A DNA stretch of 64,000 bases from contig MU623342.1 in assembly GCA_025201765.1 (NCBI GenBank), forward strand, positions 496,001-560,000, given 5' to 3'. Of this stretch, positions 22,149-34,300 are shown piece after piece. Each line of letters begins with the position of its first letter. Position 1 is the stretch's first letter. The position numbers were made by a program, and so were the translations under genes. This DNA comes from Daldinia sp. FL1419 (Eukaryota; Ascomycota; Sordariomycetes; Xylariales; Hypoxylaceae). A model generated the notes under the pieces. That model had not been told where the DNA came from. It saw nothing but the letters and a program-made list of their open reading frames with translations, and searched no databases.

Positions 22149-24098
22149 ATGTCCTTACCAAGATGTTCGAGGGATCTCTTGGCCTTCTCACGCCAATTGA
22201 CCCGACAATGCACACGATACCCCCGCCGGCCTCCTCCCGTCCGTCTGTCCGCTCGAACAGTCGCGTCTTATACCGCTCCGCACCAAGCGAATGCTATATC
22301 AGTAATACAGAGCAACATCGACTCGACTTCGGACGAGTTCAAGGAGAATGAGAGGCTTATGAACGAAGCTATGGCTCGCTTGGAGCAGCTCACGCGCTCG
22401 GCACAACGGGGCGGCCCCGCAAAAGCTAGGGAGAAGCATATAGCTAGGAAGAAGATGTTACCACGGGATCGAGTCACGGCGCTGATAGATCCGGGTACTA
22501 CGTTTCTGGAATTGTCACCTTTGGCTGGCCACGAACTCTACCCTGAGGCGGACGTACCCGCTGGAGGTATCATCACTGGGATCGGTGTCGTAGAGGGCGT
22601 TACGTGTGTAATTGTTGCGAACGACAGTACGGTCAAGGGCGGTACTTATTACCCCATTACCGTAAAGAAGCATCTAAGAGCCCAGGCTGTAGCCCAGGAG
22701 AATAAGTTACCGTAAGTGAAGCCATCATCGCCCACGCAACCACGTAGTAGGGTAATTCTATTATATTCTAATGCCCAAATAGTTGCATATACTTGGTGGA
22801 TTCTGGTGGTGCAAACCTACCTCACCAATCTGATGTCTTCCCAGATAGGGAGCATTTTGGCCGCATCTTCTACAACCAAGCAAGGATGAGCTCTCAAGGA
22901 ATTCCTCAAGTCTCGGTAGTTATGGGTCTATGCACGGCGGGTGGTGCTTACGTCCCCGCTATGAGTGACGAGAACATCATCGTAGAGGGACAAGGTCACA
23001 TCTTTCTAGCCGGTCCACCGCTCGTCAAGGCTGCTACCGGCGAAGAGGTATCAGCCGAAGAACTTGGTGGCGGTGCTATGCATACCTCCGTATCCGGCGT
23101 ATCGGACTATTTAGCGGTAGACGATGCGCATGCTATTGTGCTCGCAAGAAGGTGCATCAGCAACTTGAACTGGCCGCACCAGGCTGCCCTGCCACAGGCA
23201 AGCTATTCTGAACCCCTCTATCCTGCTTCGGAACTCCTCGGCATCGCGTCGACGAATCTGCGGAAACCGTTACCCATCCATGAGGTTATCGCACGAATCG
23301 TCGACGGCTCGCACTTCGCCGAGTTTAAGCGCGACTACGGCAACACTCTAGTTGCGGGCTTCGCGAGTATCTATGGACACCGCGTCGGCATCGTAGCTAA
23401 CAACGGAATCCTCTTCAGCACGTCGGCGCAAAAGGGCGCACACTTCATCGAGCTATGCGCGCAACGCGGCATCCCGCTCGTCTTCTTGCAGAACATCAGC
23501 GGGTTCATGGTCGGCGCGCAAGCTGAGCGAGACGGAATCGCAAAGCACGGAGCTAAGCTAGTAACAGCGGTCGCATGCGCCGATGTGCCCAAGTTTACGG
23601 TCGTCGTGGGTGGTAGCTACGGCGCTGGAAACTACGGTATGTGCGGGCGCGCGTATAGTCCGCGGTTCCTGTGGATGTGGCCGAATGCGCGCATCGGAGT
23701 CATGGGCGGAGAGCAGCTTGCTAGCGTCATGGAGACGGTGGGCCAGAAGGCGGACCCGGAGTTGAGGGATCGGATCGAGCGGGAGAGTGATGCTGTGTAT
23801 TCCTCGGCGAGGTTATGGGTGAGTATTTTTTTTATTTTTTATTTTTTTCTATTTTTTGGGGAGGGAGGGGGGGGGGGGGGTTCGTGAAAAGCCACACGTC
23901 GATTCTATGCTACCCTTTCCCGCTACCACTGACGTCTTTACTTGTGCCTTTACATGCTAATACGATTATTAATAGGATGATGGTGTCATCCCACCCCAAC
24001 ACACGCGGCGCTATCTTGGATTAGGATTGCGAGCCGCACTGTCGGGTAGGAACGATGTCCAGCCTGGTGATACCAGATTTGGAGTCTTCCGGATGTAA
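22149..24098 (+). CDS. mccB: 3-Methylcrotonyl-CoA carboxylase beta (carboxyltransferase) subunit, mitochondrial
   Basis: Exons are 22149-22711, 22783-23818 and 23976-24098, giving 573 residues; introns of 71 and 157 nt keep frame (phases 2 and 0). It transfers the carboxyl group from biotin to 3-methylcrotonyl-CoA, making 3-methylglutaconyl-CoA, the step after isovaleryl-CoA dehydrogenase. It needs the biotin-carrying alpha subunit, which is not in this window. The N-terminus (about 40 residues) is Arg/Ser-rich, a mitochondrial presequence. Carboxyltransferase features are [17 protein letters not shown] near residue 95, [15 protein letters not shown] at the exon 1/2 junction, [39 protein letters not shown] and the [19 protein letters not shown] glycine loop. 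The last exon gives DDGVIPP...FGVFRM, the normal C-terminus. Length equals the family norm. Intron 2 carries T tracts and a long G tract. Confidence 0.97.
23858..23880 (+). repeat. G-rich tract in mccB intron 2
   Basis: GGGG-A-GGG-A followed by 14 consecutive G within the 157-nt second intron, directly after T-rich sequence. The tract is on the transcribed RNA strand and could fold as a G-quadruplex. Confidence 0.85.
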
Positions 24099-27000
24099 CC
24101 ATCACACCCGACAAATCCTTTTCGAAAGTACGACCACGCTGTCCAGAGGTAGGGATGTTAATGGCACTTACGATTTGCATTTTCCCTACCCATCCTACGA
24201 TAAGAACATAGAGCATAGGGCATAGATGGTGAAACAGCAAAGTTTCAAGGCGGTGAACGTGCTCTGCTCTGAGCGGGAAAAATAGGGTTTTGAGGACTTG
24301 ACCGCTTCCCACCCCTGAAGAAGGACCTTGCCCAATTGTCGTGTCTTTTCGGGATCATTAGGGTTCTGCGTATGTATCAGGGACCGACCCTGCAATGGGA
24401 CGGATAGGGGTCGAAAAACCTAGCCAATAGGTTTCGGTAACTAAGTTCCTATAACTAACTACGAAATTCAAAGCTCACGATTCCACCATCGTATTGTTGC
24501 CGCTAGTGTGTTTTATGGTCTGATAAATGCTTCCTTTTTGAATCCCTTTCGAAACCCGCATCGATACACTTGTCCTGAGCGTGCGTGTTTCCAGATCCCT
24601 CCGTGAACTTGGGTAAAGGTGGAACTCGAGCAGTCCTACGCCTCTCATCTTGGCCTAGATAGGCGATGCCGCGTACGAATGTGCGTAGCCGTCGAAAGTG
24701 CAAGTCTACGGGAGCCAAGCCTGAACAGCGAGTTGCCCCATCTCTATCCCTTACTTGTCTGGGACTATCGGATGCCAAACTGAAGGATCCAAGATAGGAC
24801 GATCTCTTGATTTTTTTTTCTTTTATTCTTGTTATCTCATGAGGCACGGGGACACGACGCGGCACATGCTCACGACCTATTACCAGTAATATGGGTTTTC
24901 GTTGGCGCCTTGCCGGCTCCTTACATATACGTGTACGTACGTAGGTCGGTGAGGGTAGGCAAAGCAGGTCCCATACACCTCGTGGTAACTATAGATCGGC
25001 ATATATGTACTTAATATATCGATATATCGATATACCTAGTATAATTAATATAATATATAGTACCTAGGTTATGTATGTACGTGCATATATGTAAACGCAT
25101 GCAGATATAGTACGGGGTTCGTTACACGAAAGGACGTGGGGTTACCGCGGCCCCTCCCGCAGCAACGGCTGGAGGGGAATAGATGGAATAGAATGGAGGA
25201 TGGAGATATTGTTGGCTACATGTATACGAAGTCGGCGTTTGCATCTTGGCATCTTGGATTCCGAAAGAGATATACGGCTAGTACATTTATTCCAGTCTCC
25301 CGAGAAAGAGCAATGGATGTTGGAATCTGTCATATATCAAGTTTTCCTCCCTTTACGGATCTCACATATGGCATACCACAATGCGGGATCTCCCACACGC
25401 CCACGGCAGAGAGCATTTGCGCTTGTCGGCATCTACGCTTACATGCCACAGAGCAGGGCCATACATAGGCACGAATAGGCACAAGGCGCCAGGCACTAGA
25501 GTGTAGCGGTATGCGGTGTAAGCTGACATGGTTGGCGGGCACGGAATCCGAACGAGCGGCGCACCTGGGCCGATATCGTGGTCGACGATCCTATGCTAAC
25601 CCGGACTTAGTAAGAGTATAACGTATTGTACAACACATAAGCAAAAGCCCTAGCCTGACCTCACCATACCTTACTATATCTTACTTATCTTACCGTACTG
25701 AGACAAAAGAAGATAAAAATTATACAAGCGTCGGGTCACGTTCCTGAATCAGCGATCCTTCTATGCATAGTACAACTCTACCGACCAGGCACGTTTCTGT
25801 ACGTATGCGCCTATGCGAAAAGCGAAAGCCACCCCCGACGAATCGCGTGCCGGCATCTGAGGTGCCTGGATCTTGTAAGATGGTGGGATTCCGCCTTATT
25901 AGCCCCCACAACCTCGGAACACACCCTATCTCACCAGCGCGCTACGAGATCTACACCACACATCTGTCTATCTCGTCCGACCTTAGATGTCTAATACCTG
26001 TCTGTATGGGTTATGTACCTCGCACATGGAGCGTATTAGACTTGTTGTGAGAAAGGAAGCTTTTCCACGAAGAGTAAAAGCACCGAAAAAGATGAAATAA
26101 AAGAAAAAGCTAGGGAGGGAAAGACGGTTAGTTGACGGTGTAGGTGTTTGATAAGAGGGAAGAAGAAGAAAAAAAATCCTTTCAAGGACCCATATGTACG
26201 CCACCAACCCAGCCCGCCGCGGGAATGACGATCCCGTCGCCTTATGTCATTGATCCCACCCGCGCCGTACATTAGTATGTGCTCATAAAACAGGGACTGT
26301 TTTTTTTCTTCTTCGTTCGCCATCGCACCAACGCCCCTTGTTTTATTGCGAGCGGAGAAGAGATAAGTAAAATACGGGTAGGCATGCGAATCGAATAGTC
26401 TGGAAACAGGTAACCATTGTCCTAAAGAATCGCTTTTTGTGTTTGTATCCTACATGTAGCGGTCATCACATGGGACGACGGACGGGTCGGTAGGCCAGGT
26501 AGGTAGGTAGGTATATCGGCATGTCCGGACTCCGCCCGCTGGCGCTGGGTAGGTAGTCGAAAGCAAAGCTAAGCTAAGCCTACGAGGAAGACCTTGGCGT
26601 GTAATATAGCACGCGCGCCTACTACCGTGATGGCGTACGCAGGGCGTGGCTTGTTTCTTGTTAGTACGAAAACGTACCTAGATATCCGTGATTTTGTATC
26701 CCATGATTCATTCCCATGATTCATTCCCATTCCAAAATCCCACCCAGCCCAAGCCCAGCCCATTCTTACAGTATGGGATAATTCTCCGCTTATTCCCATT
26801 ACCAACAATCTATCAATCTACGACGCGCGCTACGCCTACGTCCTCTTCCTCGTCATCGCGCAAGCCCTCTTTATTATACAACACCAACGTACTAGTTTAG
26901 AAATATTATTAATATTAGTAGTACCACGGCTCCAGTTTATAACACGTAAACATAGGTCCCAGAAGACCCATCCCGTCCCATCCCATCCCATCCCATCCGC

Positions 27001-28597
27001 GGTGTGGGTTGGCCGTCGTCAGGAGTGAGTTTCGACTCGACTGGACAGGGACCATTGACATCACGTTGCGCGGCTCCGGGCTGGGGTAGGTTCGTTTGCG
27101 CCCAGGGCCCATGGCTTCCTTTCTTTTCGACCGGACAAGAACCAAAGACCCTGTTCCTGTTCCGGTAAACGCTTTCGGGTATCCGCAGGGATCGAGCGAC
27201 CGCAAAAACGTGGGGTGGCATTCTTTCGGTTCTGGAAGGACTTAGCGTCTCTTTCAAACTACCCACGACCGCAGCAGCAACAGGCCCTCTGGGTGGTAAC
27301 GTGTCCCGCCCCTGACTAAAATACATAGATTGCGATCGTAACCGCCAAAGTAACGGAGTTGCTGGTTGGCTTAATGATTTGCTTATTATGGTCCCGTAGT
27401 CTCGGGATGCAACCGGGGGTATCAACTGGACAGCTGGACCACATGTTCGTAGATTAGGTATGTAATCAATTACGACAAGAAACTTCGGGAGTGGAATCCG
27501 CTATTCAAACTGTACATCTTCTCTCCGCTCAAGATCATCGGCTCCCACCCATGATTTGGTAAACCCTGCTGCTGCTTTTCTTGACTCTGCTGCTCTCTTG
27601 ACCACGCGAATGGGGTTACCGGGTTGTTCGGGCCAATTAGGGAGATATCGGTGAAATAATCCCTTCGGTATGGATGGTAAGGCAGCTTAGAAGACGGAAT
27701 CCGCCGCAATGGAAGAAAGGACGATTTCTAGACGCGGCAGGTCAATTAACCGCATCCTTGTTGGCCATGCTCCTTTCCTGCTTCCGCGTTTTGATTCGGT
27801 TTGCGGCGGCATTTGCCCTTGTAAGCCGCGAGCAAATGCTGTACATATAAAAATGTACCTGCGATGCAGGCTGTCAGTACGATGTAAAATAAACGACCTA
27901 ACCTAAGATCTATTGGAAGCCGTTAGCCTAACCTGACCTTCTGACCCAAAGAGCCTGCTCATCTACAGCAGGGGTTCTAGACCCCGCAAGGGTGTTTTGA
28001 ATGGTGCTGGATCAATAGAGGTTAACCCTTAAGCCTCCGGCTACCTAACCTACCAGTGCTAGCAATTCTAGGTACTGATAAGAATGGTGGAGAAGAAAAG
28101 GCGGGCTACCCCAAAAGGAATATGTGCTCAACTCCTTTTCTCAGGTGGACTTGTCTGCAGATCTTCTCAGCAGCCGTTGATGCCATACACAACAACATAG
28201 TTATCCAGAGTCTTGAGTATCGGACACAGGCTCAACCGCAAATAAGCTCACTTATGCACATTTGCCCAACCAAATTGCCTGAATATGAACATGAATTCTG
28301 GTGACATGTACATGTACACTCCATATACCGGCCCTAATTATTGTAACCACCAAAAGCAGAACGCCTCACCAACGCTGGTTCGGATGATAAAAGATAACGC
28401 CGACGCGATGCATTGTATGTAAATGCCAATGCTTATGAGGTTCCTTTCCCCCTTTTAATGTCCTCTAGAGAAACGCGTTTTGCCGTAAATATACACATGC
28501 TTAACAACTTTTTAAGCCCGCTATAATTGCTGTATAATAACTGTTAAACCAAACACGACGGTTATAAAGTTTTGGAATTGTGTACCAATGGAAACTA
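24099..28597. other. Gene-free 4.5 kb
   Basis: No coding frame with ATG, splice support and recognisable protein features was found on either strand. Low-complexity elements include AT-rich ATATATCGATATATCGATAT near 25015-25032, a TAGG run at 26497-26513, two ATTCATTCCCATG units near 26704-26730, and a CCCAT pentamer run near 26970-26997. Open frames such as 26937-27425 (-) start at TTG and are unlikely genes. Confidence 0.55.
26970..26997. repeat. (CCCAT)n pentanucleotide run
   Basis: About five tandem copies of CCCAT, one with a substitution, in gene-free DNA. Confidence 0.85.
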
Positions 28598-30216
28598 TTA
28601 CCGACGAGGTTTCTTGTCGCCCTGACGCTCGAGGAGCAGGGTAAGTTGACTTTTAGATCGGCCGAGCGGCACAGCCGGTGTTGGACTTGGCTGGGTAGGA
28701 GTAAATCGCGAATCAAGCACGGAACTGCCGGACCTTCGGGAACTAGTTTCGGCATCTTCTTCTTGTCCTTGAATGGAACTCGCGACAATCTCACCGAGCG
28801 GTGGGTTCTCATCAAACTCTATAATCGTTCCTTGCGCTGTTGTGTTTGAGACGACCGCCGTGCTTGATGATATCAAACTTTGAGACGGAGGCAGCCCACC
28901 GACTAGATCCTGTGAGCTACGTCGTATAGAACCCACGTCTGATCTCGATCGAGACATAAGAGGGGAGATCTCTGGACGCGGCCGCTCTTGAGTGTCGCTT
29001 CGCCTATGAGCTGGCCCGCCTCGACTCGTTTTCGCATAACTAGCATCGCCTATAATAATACTTTTCGCGTTGTCAATCGTAGGTTTCGACTTTATCGTAT
29101 CGGCACGTTCGCTTTGGACTATCAACCGCTGGCTGTCAGCACTACCTGTCTGTGAACTACTTGGTTTCGAAGTGCTAGACTTTTGAGGCGAGGAAGTCGC
29201 TGGTCGTTTTCCTGCTGCCTTTGCACTCAGCTGCTCACTCCCTTCTCTTGCTGTCGATGATGCTCCCTTGCTCGGTTTCTCCAGAACCGTTGCGGTGGAG
29301 CCTTGTGATCCAGATTGTCTCGAACCAAGCGAAGAACCTCCCTCTTTAGATCCGGTCTCGATTCCACTCACAGTAGAAGACTGAGAACTAATTCGCCGAG
29401 GCATAGCAGGCCTACGCCTAGAAGTAGAAGCTACGAATGCAGCCGTTTTCTTCTTGGGAGTACCGTGGGTCCCTTTTTTCCTCTCTTCTTTGACTGTCGA
29501 ACTAGTCGAGCGTTTAGAATCACCGCTATGATTCACTGCCGTACTCCCAGATGAAGCAGGCTCACTATCCTTGCTATCATTACCCTCTCCATCGGATCCT
29601 GGTGGCGAAACAAATCGAGCTGTAGGTCGTGGTCCGGAACTCGAAGGCCCCCTAGGTTTCTTCAAGATGGGATGCGGCCGTTTCACCGCAGATGATGGCG
29701 TAGTCTTCGCAGACTCGGCCTTGTCTTTTGGCCCCGACTCAGAAGACCTCTGCCTAGGTATCTCAGGCTTGACTTGAACTTTTACGGGTAGGTCGGCTTT
29801 CGAGTCAGGCGAAGGCTTTTGGAATCAAAATTAGTATAGGTTATGATTTAGCATTACAAAACTTACCGGCTCATATCTGTTCGGCGGGCCCCGTAACTTG
29901 ACGAAGCTTTCTTCTTCGGAAATACTTTTAAACAGCCGCGCAATCACCGTTCCTGGCAGGTAGCGACGGTCACCACCTAAGACGCGAGTCCAGAAATTTT
30001 CGAGCCGCCTCGCGGTAGGATCGATGAGTTCACGAGACGTTGTAGTGAAGACTACGGTTCAATTAGTATTAATTATGCCAAGTGTGGTTAGGAAATATCT
30101 TGACCGTGACAAGCCGCGAGTATCTGGCTGAGTGGAACAACGTCGTACTTTGCTATTTCCTCGTAAATATCGTTTCTATTGAACACAATGCCCTTTGGTA
30201 AAATCATATCCGCCAT
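28598..30216 (-). CDS. AreA GATA-like domain (DUF1752) protein
   Basis: Exons are 30216-30111, 30051-29867 and 29815-28598, giving 502 residues; introns of 59 nt (GTCACG, ACTAAT branch, CGTAG) and 51 nt (GTAAGT, AAAAG) preserve frame. The N-terminal 97 residues match the fungal domain named after AreA: MADMILPKGIVFNRNDIYEE, YDVVPLSQ, SRELIDPTARRLENFW, GGDRRYLPG and LRGPPNRYEP. The next block, RPHPILKKPRGPSSSGPRPTARFVSPPGSD, is also conserved in such proteins. Residues about 190-500 are a disordered Ser/Thr/Gly/Lys-rich tail with basic patches. Despite the family label there is no GATA zinc finger (no Cys-x2-Cys pairs), so direct DNA binding in the AreA manner is not supported. A nuclear regulatory role is possible but unproven. 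The first intron donor is non-consensus, but the reading frame and conserved block fit well. Confidence 0.88.
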
Positions 30217-31338
30217 CTTGATCGAATATAGCTGTGTCGAGTATCGTCGACCAGGAAGCTCACCTCTACCGCAGGCTTCCGGTAGCGACGGGTATTAAAG
30301 ATTATACAATCCGTAGTCCGTTGGACTCTGCAATTCATAGTTGAGATGTCAAGAACTCGAGTAGGTAAGGCTGATCTGATCGCCTCATCAGCTTGGAGCC
30401 GCCGTGGAACTTGCCGCTCAATACTCGCTAAGCTAGTCCACGCTGAGAATTCAGCTTGTCCGAGGATGGGTACTGCTCCACACAAGTGGTCTCACTCTAA
30501 TGCATCGAGTAGCCTAGAACAACAACGGTATTCTGGACCCGTCAAAGGGATCCGGTGGCCAGCAAACAACGCTGGAACCCAAGCGGAACGCTGAGACACG
30601 AAAAAGAGTAGCCGGGAACTGGTCATCTGTTTGCCCGTCTGCGGTAACACGTCAACAACTCTGAGAGCAATTGGATACGGGAAGGTCCCGGGTGTCCTGT
30701 GCAGCTATAGAGCTAACTTATAGGCTGTGAAGGGGGAAAAAAAATTTTAAACCCCGACAACAAGTTAAAACCAAAGCATATTTGTAGAGTAGATAAGATA
30801 GTTAGTAGATTAGGTACGTAAACAAACTGAGTAACGCCGCCGACGACAATGCGCTTTGAATAAAGTTGAGCTCGGAACCAAAGGGGGTTTGTTTTGGTCG
30901 AACTTTGGAGAATAAGTCAATAGGTCAAAAAAAGGCAAAAAGTAATACAGCGTAATTAGTGTGAGTATTCAGGACAAAGGTAGATAGACCATCGTCGACA
31001 ATCCCGTTGATATCTTAAGAGACGGCGTATGTAATTTTTCTGGAAAGAAAATTAATGTATGAAGTGAAGAGTGTAAAAGAAGGGGCGTTAATTTTCACAA
31101 GCTTTAGAAAAATTGACCAAAAGCTCTAGTAAGAGGTACATGTAGGTAGGTATCAACGTACCTGCCTCTCAAGGGATGGCACCAAGTAAAATGGAAGTAA
31201 CGGATGGCAATGGGAATATGAAGGTACCCGTTGCGGTGCTACACTGGCTACATTGGCCTATTGCGACCTATTCTTGCTACTTCCCTCCGTCTGGAGCCGC
31301 GAAAGCGCCTTCCACCTTCGGGTCTACCTAGGTATATG

Positions 31339-31365
31339 TAGGTAGGTAGGTAGGTAGGTAGGTAG
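31339..31365. repeat. (TAGG)n tetranucleotide run
   Basis: Between six and seven copies of TAGG, preceded by CTACCTAGGTATA and followed by two copies of CATGTATTA. Confidence 0.9.
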
Positions 31366-34300
31366 ACATGTATTACATGTATTAAACCCCAGGCTATCTA
31401 CATAGCTCACGCTTGCCTGGGGCTGCTTAGAACATGGCCATGCAGGCATGACCTATAATAGCTTGTAATAGGATGTAATAGGCTCCAAGTACTATGTAAT
31501 AGGTGCAGTAGGAGCAACCCTTTTAGCAGCTTCGGTAGAAAGAAAGCACTAACGTTTTAGGTGCCTACGGTGGGTACGACCCGCCAAAGATCAAGGACCC
31601 TAGTAGAGTTTATGATGTCCAGTATCCTCGGCTTTTTTCGCCCTTGACAGTCTATTCTATCTCCGTCCATCCAACATACTTCCTCGTAAATCCTCGTAAA
31701 TCCTCTGAAACATCGCCTACTAATAAGTTCCAAGGTCGAAAAGGGGGAAACTTTTGGATAGGTGCCAATGACATCAGTCCAAATTCCAGTATTCGTTTTG
31801 AGAAAAATACGCAAGCCGGTTCAGGTTAACCTACATAGTTCCATGAAGTCTATGGCGCCGCAGCTTAGCTTCGCTTCTATCCAAGGAATTTAGTCGTCGG
31901 ATTGCCCCAGGAACTCGGACACGACACAACTTTATGACATGGTCCTTTTTAAATCGTCTACCTTATTAAGCCTTGGTCTTAAACACTAACCACCACCAGC
32001 AACAACATAAGTGGTGGACCAAATCGCGGAACCGGATCGCACGCACTTGTAAAAGGACAAATCCCATTAACTAGTCTATGAAGGGCTCACGGGATATCTA
32101 AAGCTAAGAACACAATAGTGGTATGCATCCATTCATTCCCTAGTGCAGCTTTTTTAAGGTCGATCGTGAGTAGGCCAACATTGGATATCTGGAGGAGTGT
32201 TCTTCCACTGGTAACGATCATGTACCTGTGCGGCTACCCACTCGCACAAAATGCCTCGAATACATCGAATACATGCTGGAATACATGCTGCTGCTCTCAA
32301 ATTGGAAGAAAAGAAGAAAAAAAGAAAAGAATTCTGAATTCTTCGTTACGTAGTCTATTCAGCAAGGGTGTTGGCGTCGACCTGTCTCCCCCCACGTCTT
32401 CGGCGAATCCAGCTTCTGTTACTAGAATTGCCCAGGGTTCTAGAATGCTCAGAATGCGCTATCTAGTCAGGGGGGCCGCCATCGAACCTCTCATCTCTGA
32501 CCCGACGGAGACAAAATCCTTTTTCGCATTCACGACGTGAATTGGACGGGGTACCTGTCCCAGCAGAGTATAACGATGCAACAATGAGAATAGAACAAAC
32601 TGCCAAATTCATTCCTAGGCATCACCGATCATAACCATTCCTTGTTACCCGAATGTCGTCACTGACTTGCAAGATCCACGGTCGCTTTATGCCTAACTAC
32701 GGCTCGGTAGTTAATCATCATCATCCGACTCATCTCGGTGCAAATTATCCGTTTCGACGTTATTAGGATCGCAATATTCTTATTTTCCAAACGCGCGGGA
32801 TTCCTTAAGAAAATGATAAGGTCAGACTCCGGTGGATTAACCCGGGCTCTACGGACGTCGCACTGAGAATGCCGCCTACGTCCAGCACTTTTCGTACACC
32901 GCTCTCTTAGATTTAAATAACTTACCGATTTTGGGGGGGAGCGGTGGACGGTACTACTACGGTTGCTGGTCCACAGAACGGCTACGCCATATGCTTTGCG
33001 AAGATTGAAAAGGTGTCAAATTCAGCGCGCTAGGTAGGCATTTTGGTCCATACGGGAAACTCCCCGTTAGAAAGTGCTGTGAGATCAAAGCGGCTTACCT
33101 TTAGGCAAGGTAAAGGTACCTCCAGGTAGGTATGTACGTTGGCCCCCTCTCCAAGCCAGCTGCCGTTTTCCGTCTATCGCGTAGTTAATTCTTTTCCATT
33201 CCCATTGCGCCATCAAAACATTTCATTTCCCTTTGTAGATTTTTTCCCTCATCTCCGGCTTTAAGATCTGCTCTTCTGCGGGGGAGGATGTTAAAGGTCG
33301 TGTGACCTGCTTACCTACAGCGTTTTACTTATACCCAGACATCAATCATTGGCCAGGATTCAACGCCCAAGCATCACTACAGCAATTCCCCCGTGACCTC
33401 CTGACAGATAGGAAGGCTAGCGACAATGGGGTTTCATATCCCTTAGTGTCATGAGGGACTTGACGCAATTTGATGTCTGGGGTCGAATTAAGAATCCCTC
33501 ATTAGAGGGGTCGCATCCGGCTGAAGGATAATAAGTCACTATTCCCCGCCCTTCCCTACGAAAAGGAAAAGTGCTTCACCGATCTACAGCACATCCAGGG
33601 CTCGCTTGGCAGTTAACGATTGACGAAGAGAAGACCCAAAATGAATAATAACTCCCGTATACAGGGGAACTCAACCTTTCCGAGAAAGAAAAAAAAACTG
33701 TGCTCAAGCGCCCACACCGACTACCTAATTTTTGCTTCCTTCAAAAGAACCGAGCCTTCACGAAAATCCCAATAATTTTTCCGCGGACTTGATAGCCGGA
33801 AAGAAGTCTCTGGGTTCAAAGATACTAAGGTTAGATCACTAAGAAGGCCAGGCTCGGTATGGATTATTTCACCAAGACCAGCCAGCCACATGGTGGGATT
33901 TATTACGAGCAGTGTTGAAACGTTTCCTTGACTTTATAGATTTCGACTTCACGTGGATATTTTTATCTATCACTTTTTTTTCTCGGGGTTCGATGTTGAA
34001 ACCGAAAATCGTCCTTAGGGGCTTCCTGTTTAGGAAACCGCCGTTCTCGTTGTCCCGATTGGCTTAACCGAACCGGAGCCCGGCCACGAGGCTCTCGGCG
34101 ATAACATAATATTATTCGTTTGTAAGCTTTTATTCAGTATTCATTTACTTCTCATATGATTTCGATTTCTTTGCGCGAGAGAGTGTTACGTCATAGTCTT
34201 TCAATCTTAGATGACTTCGTTATTAAGGGTGCGAATTATTCAGCACTTTTTTCTAGAGCACCTGAATAAGCTGAGCTGCATCGGTAGTGGCAATCCCCTG

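Noticed and set aside
26937..27425. Minus-strand frame of 162 codons
   Set aside because: It starts at TTG and runs through the CCCAT repeat, which explains its GMGWD-like composition.
28598..30216. GATA transcription factor
   Set aside because: Only the AreA-associated N-terminal domain is present; there is no Cys4 GATA finger anywhere in the protein.
32118..32540. Frame of 140 codons in gene-free DNA
   Set aside because: It begins at GTG, has erratic composition and covers simple repeats (GAATACATG, AAGAAAAGAA); unlikely to be coding.
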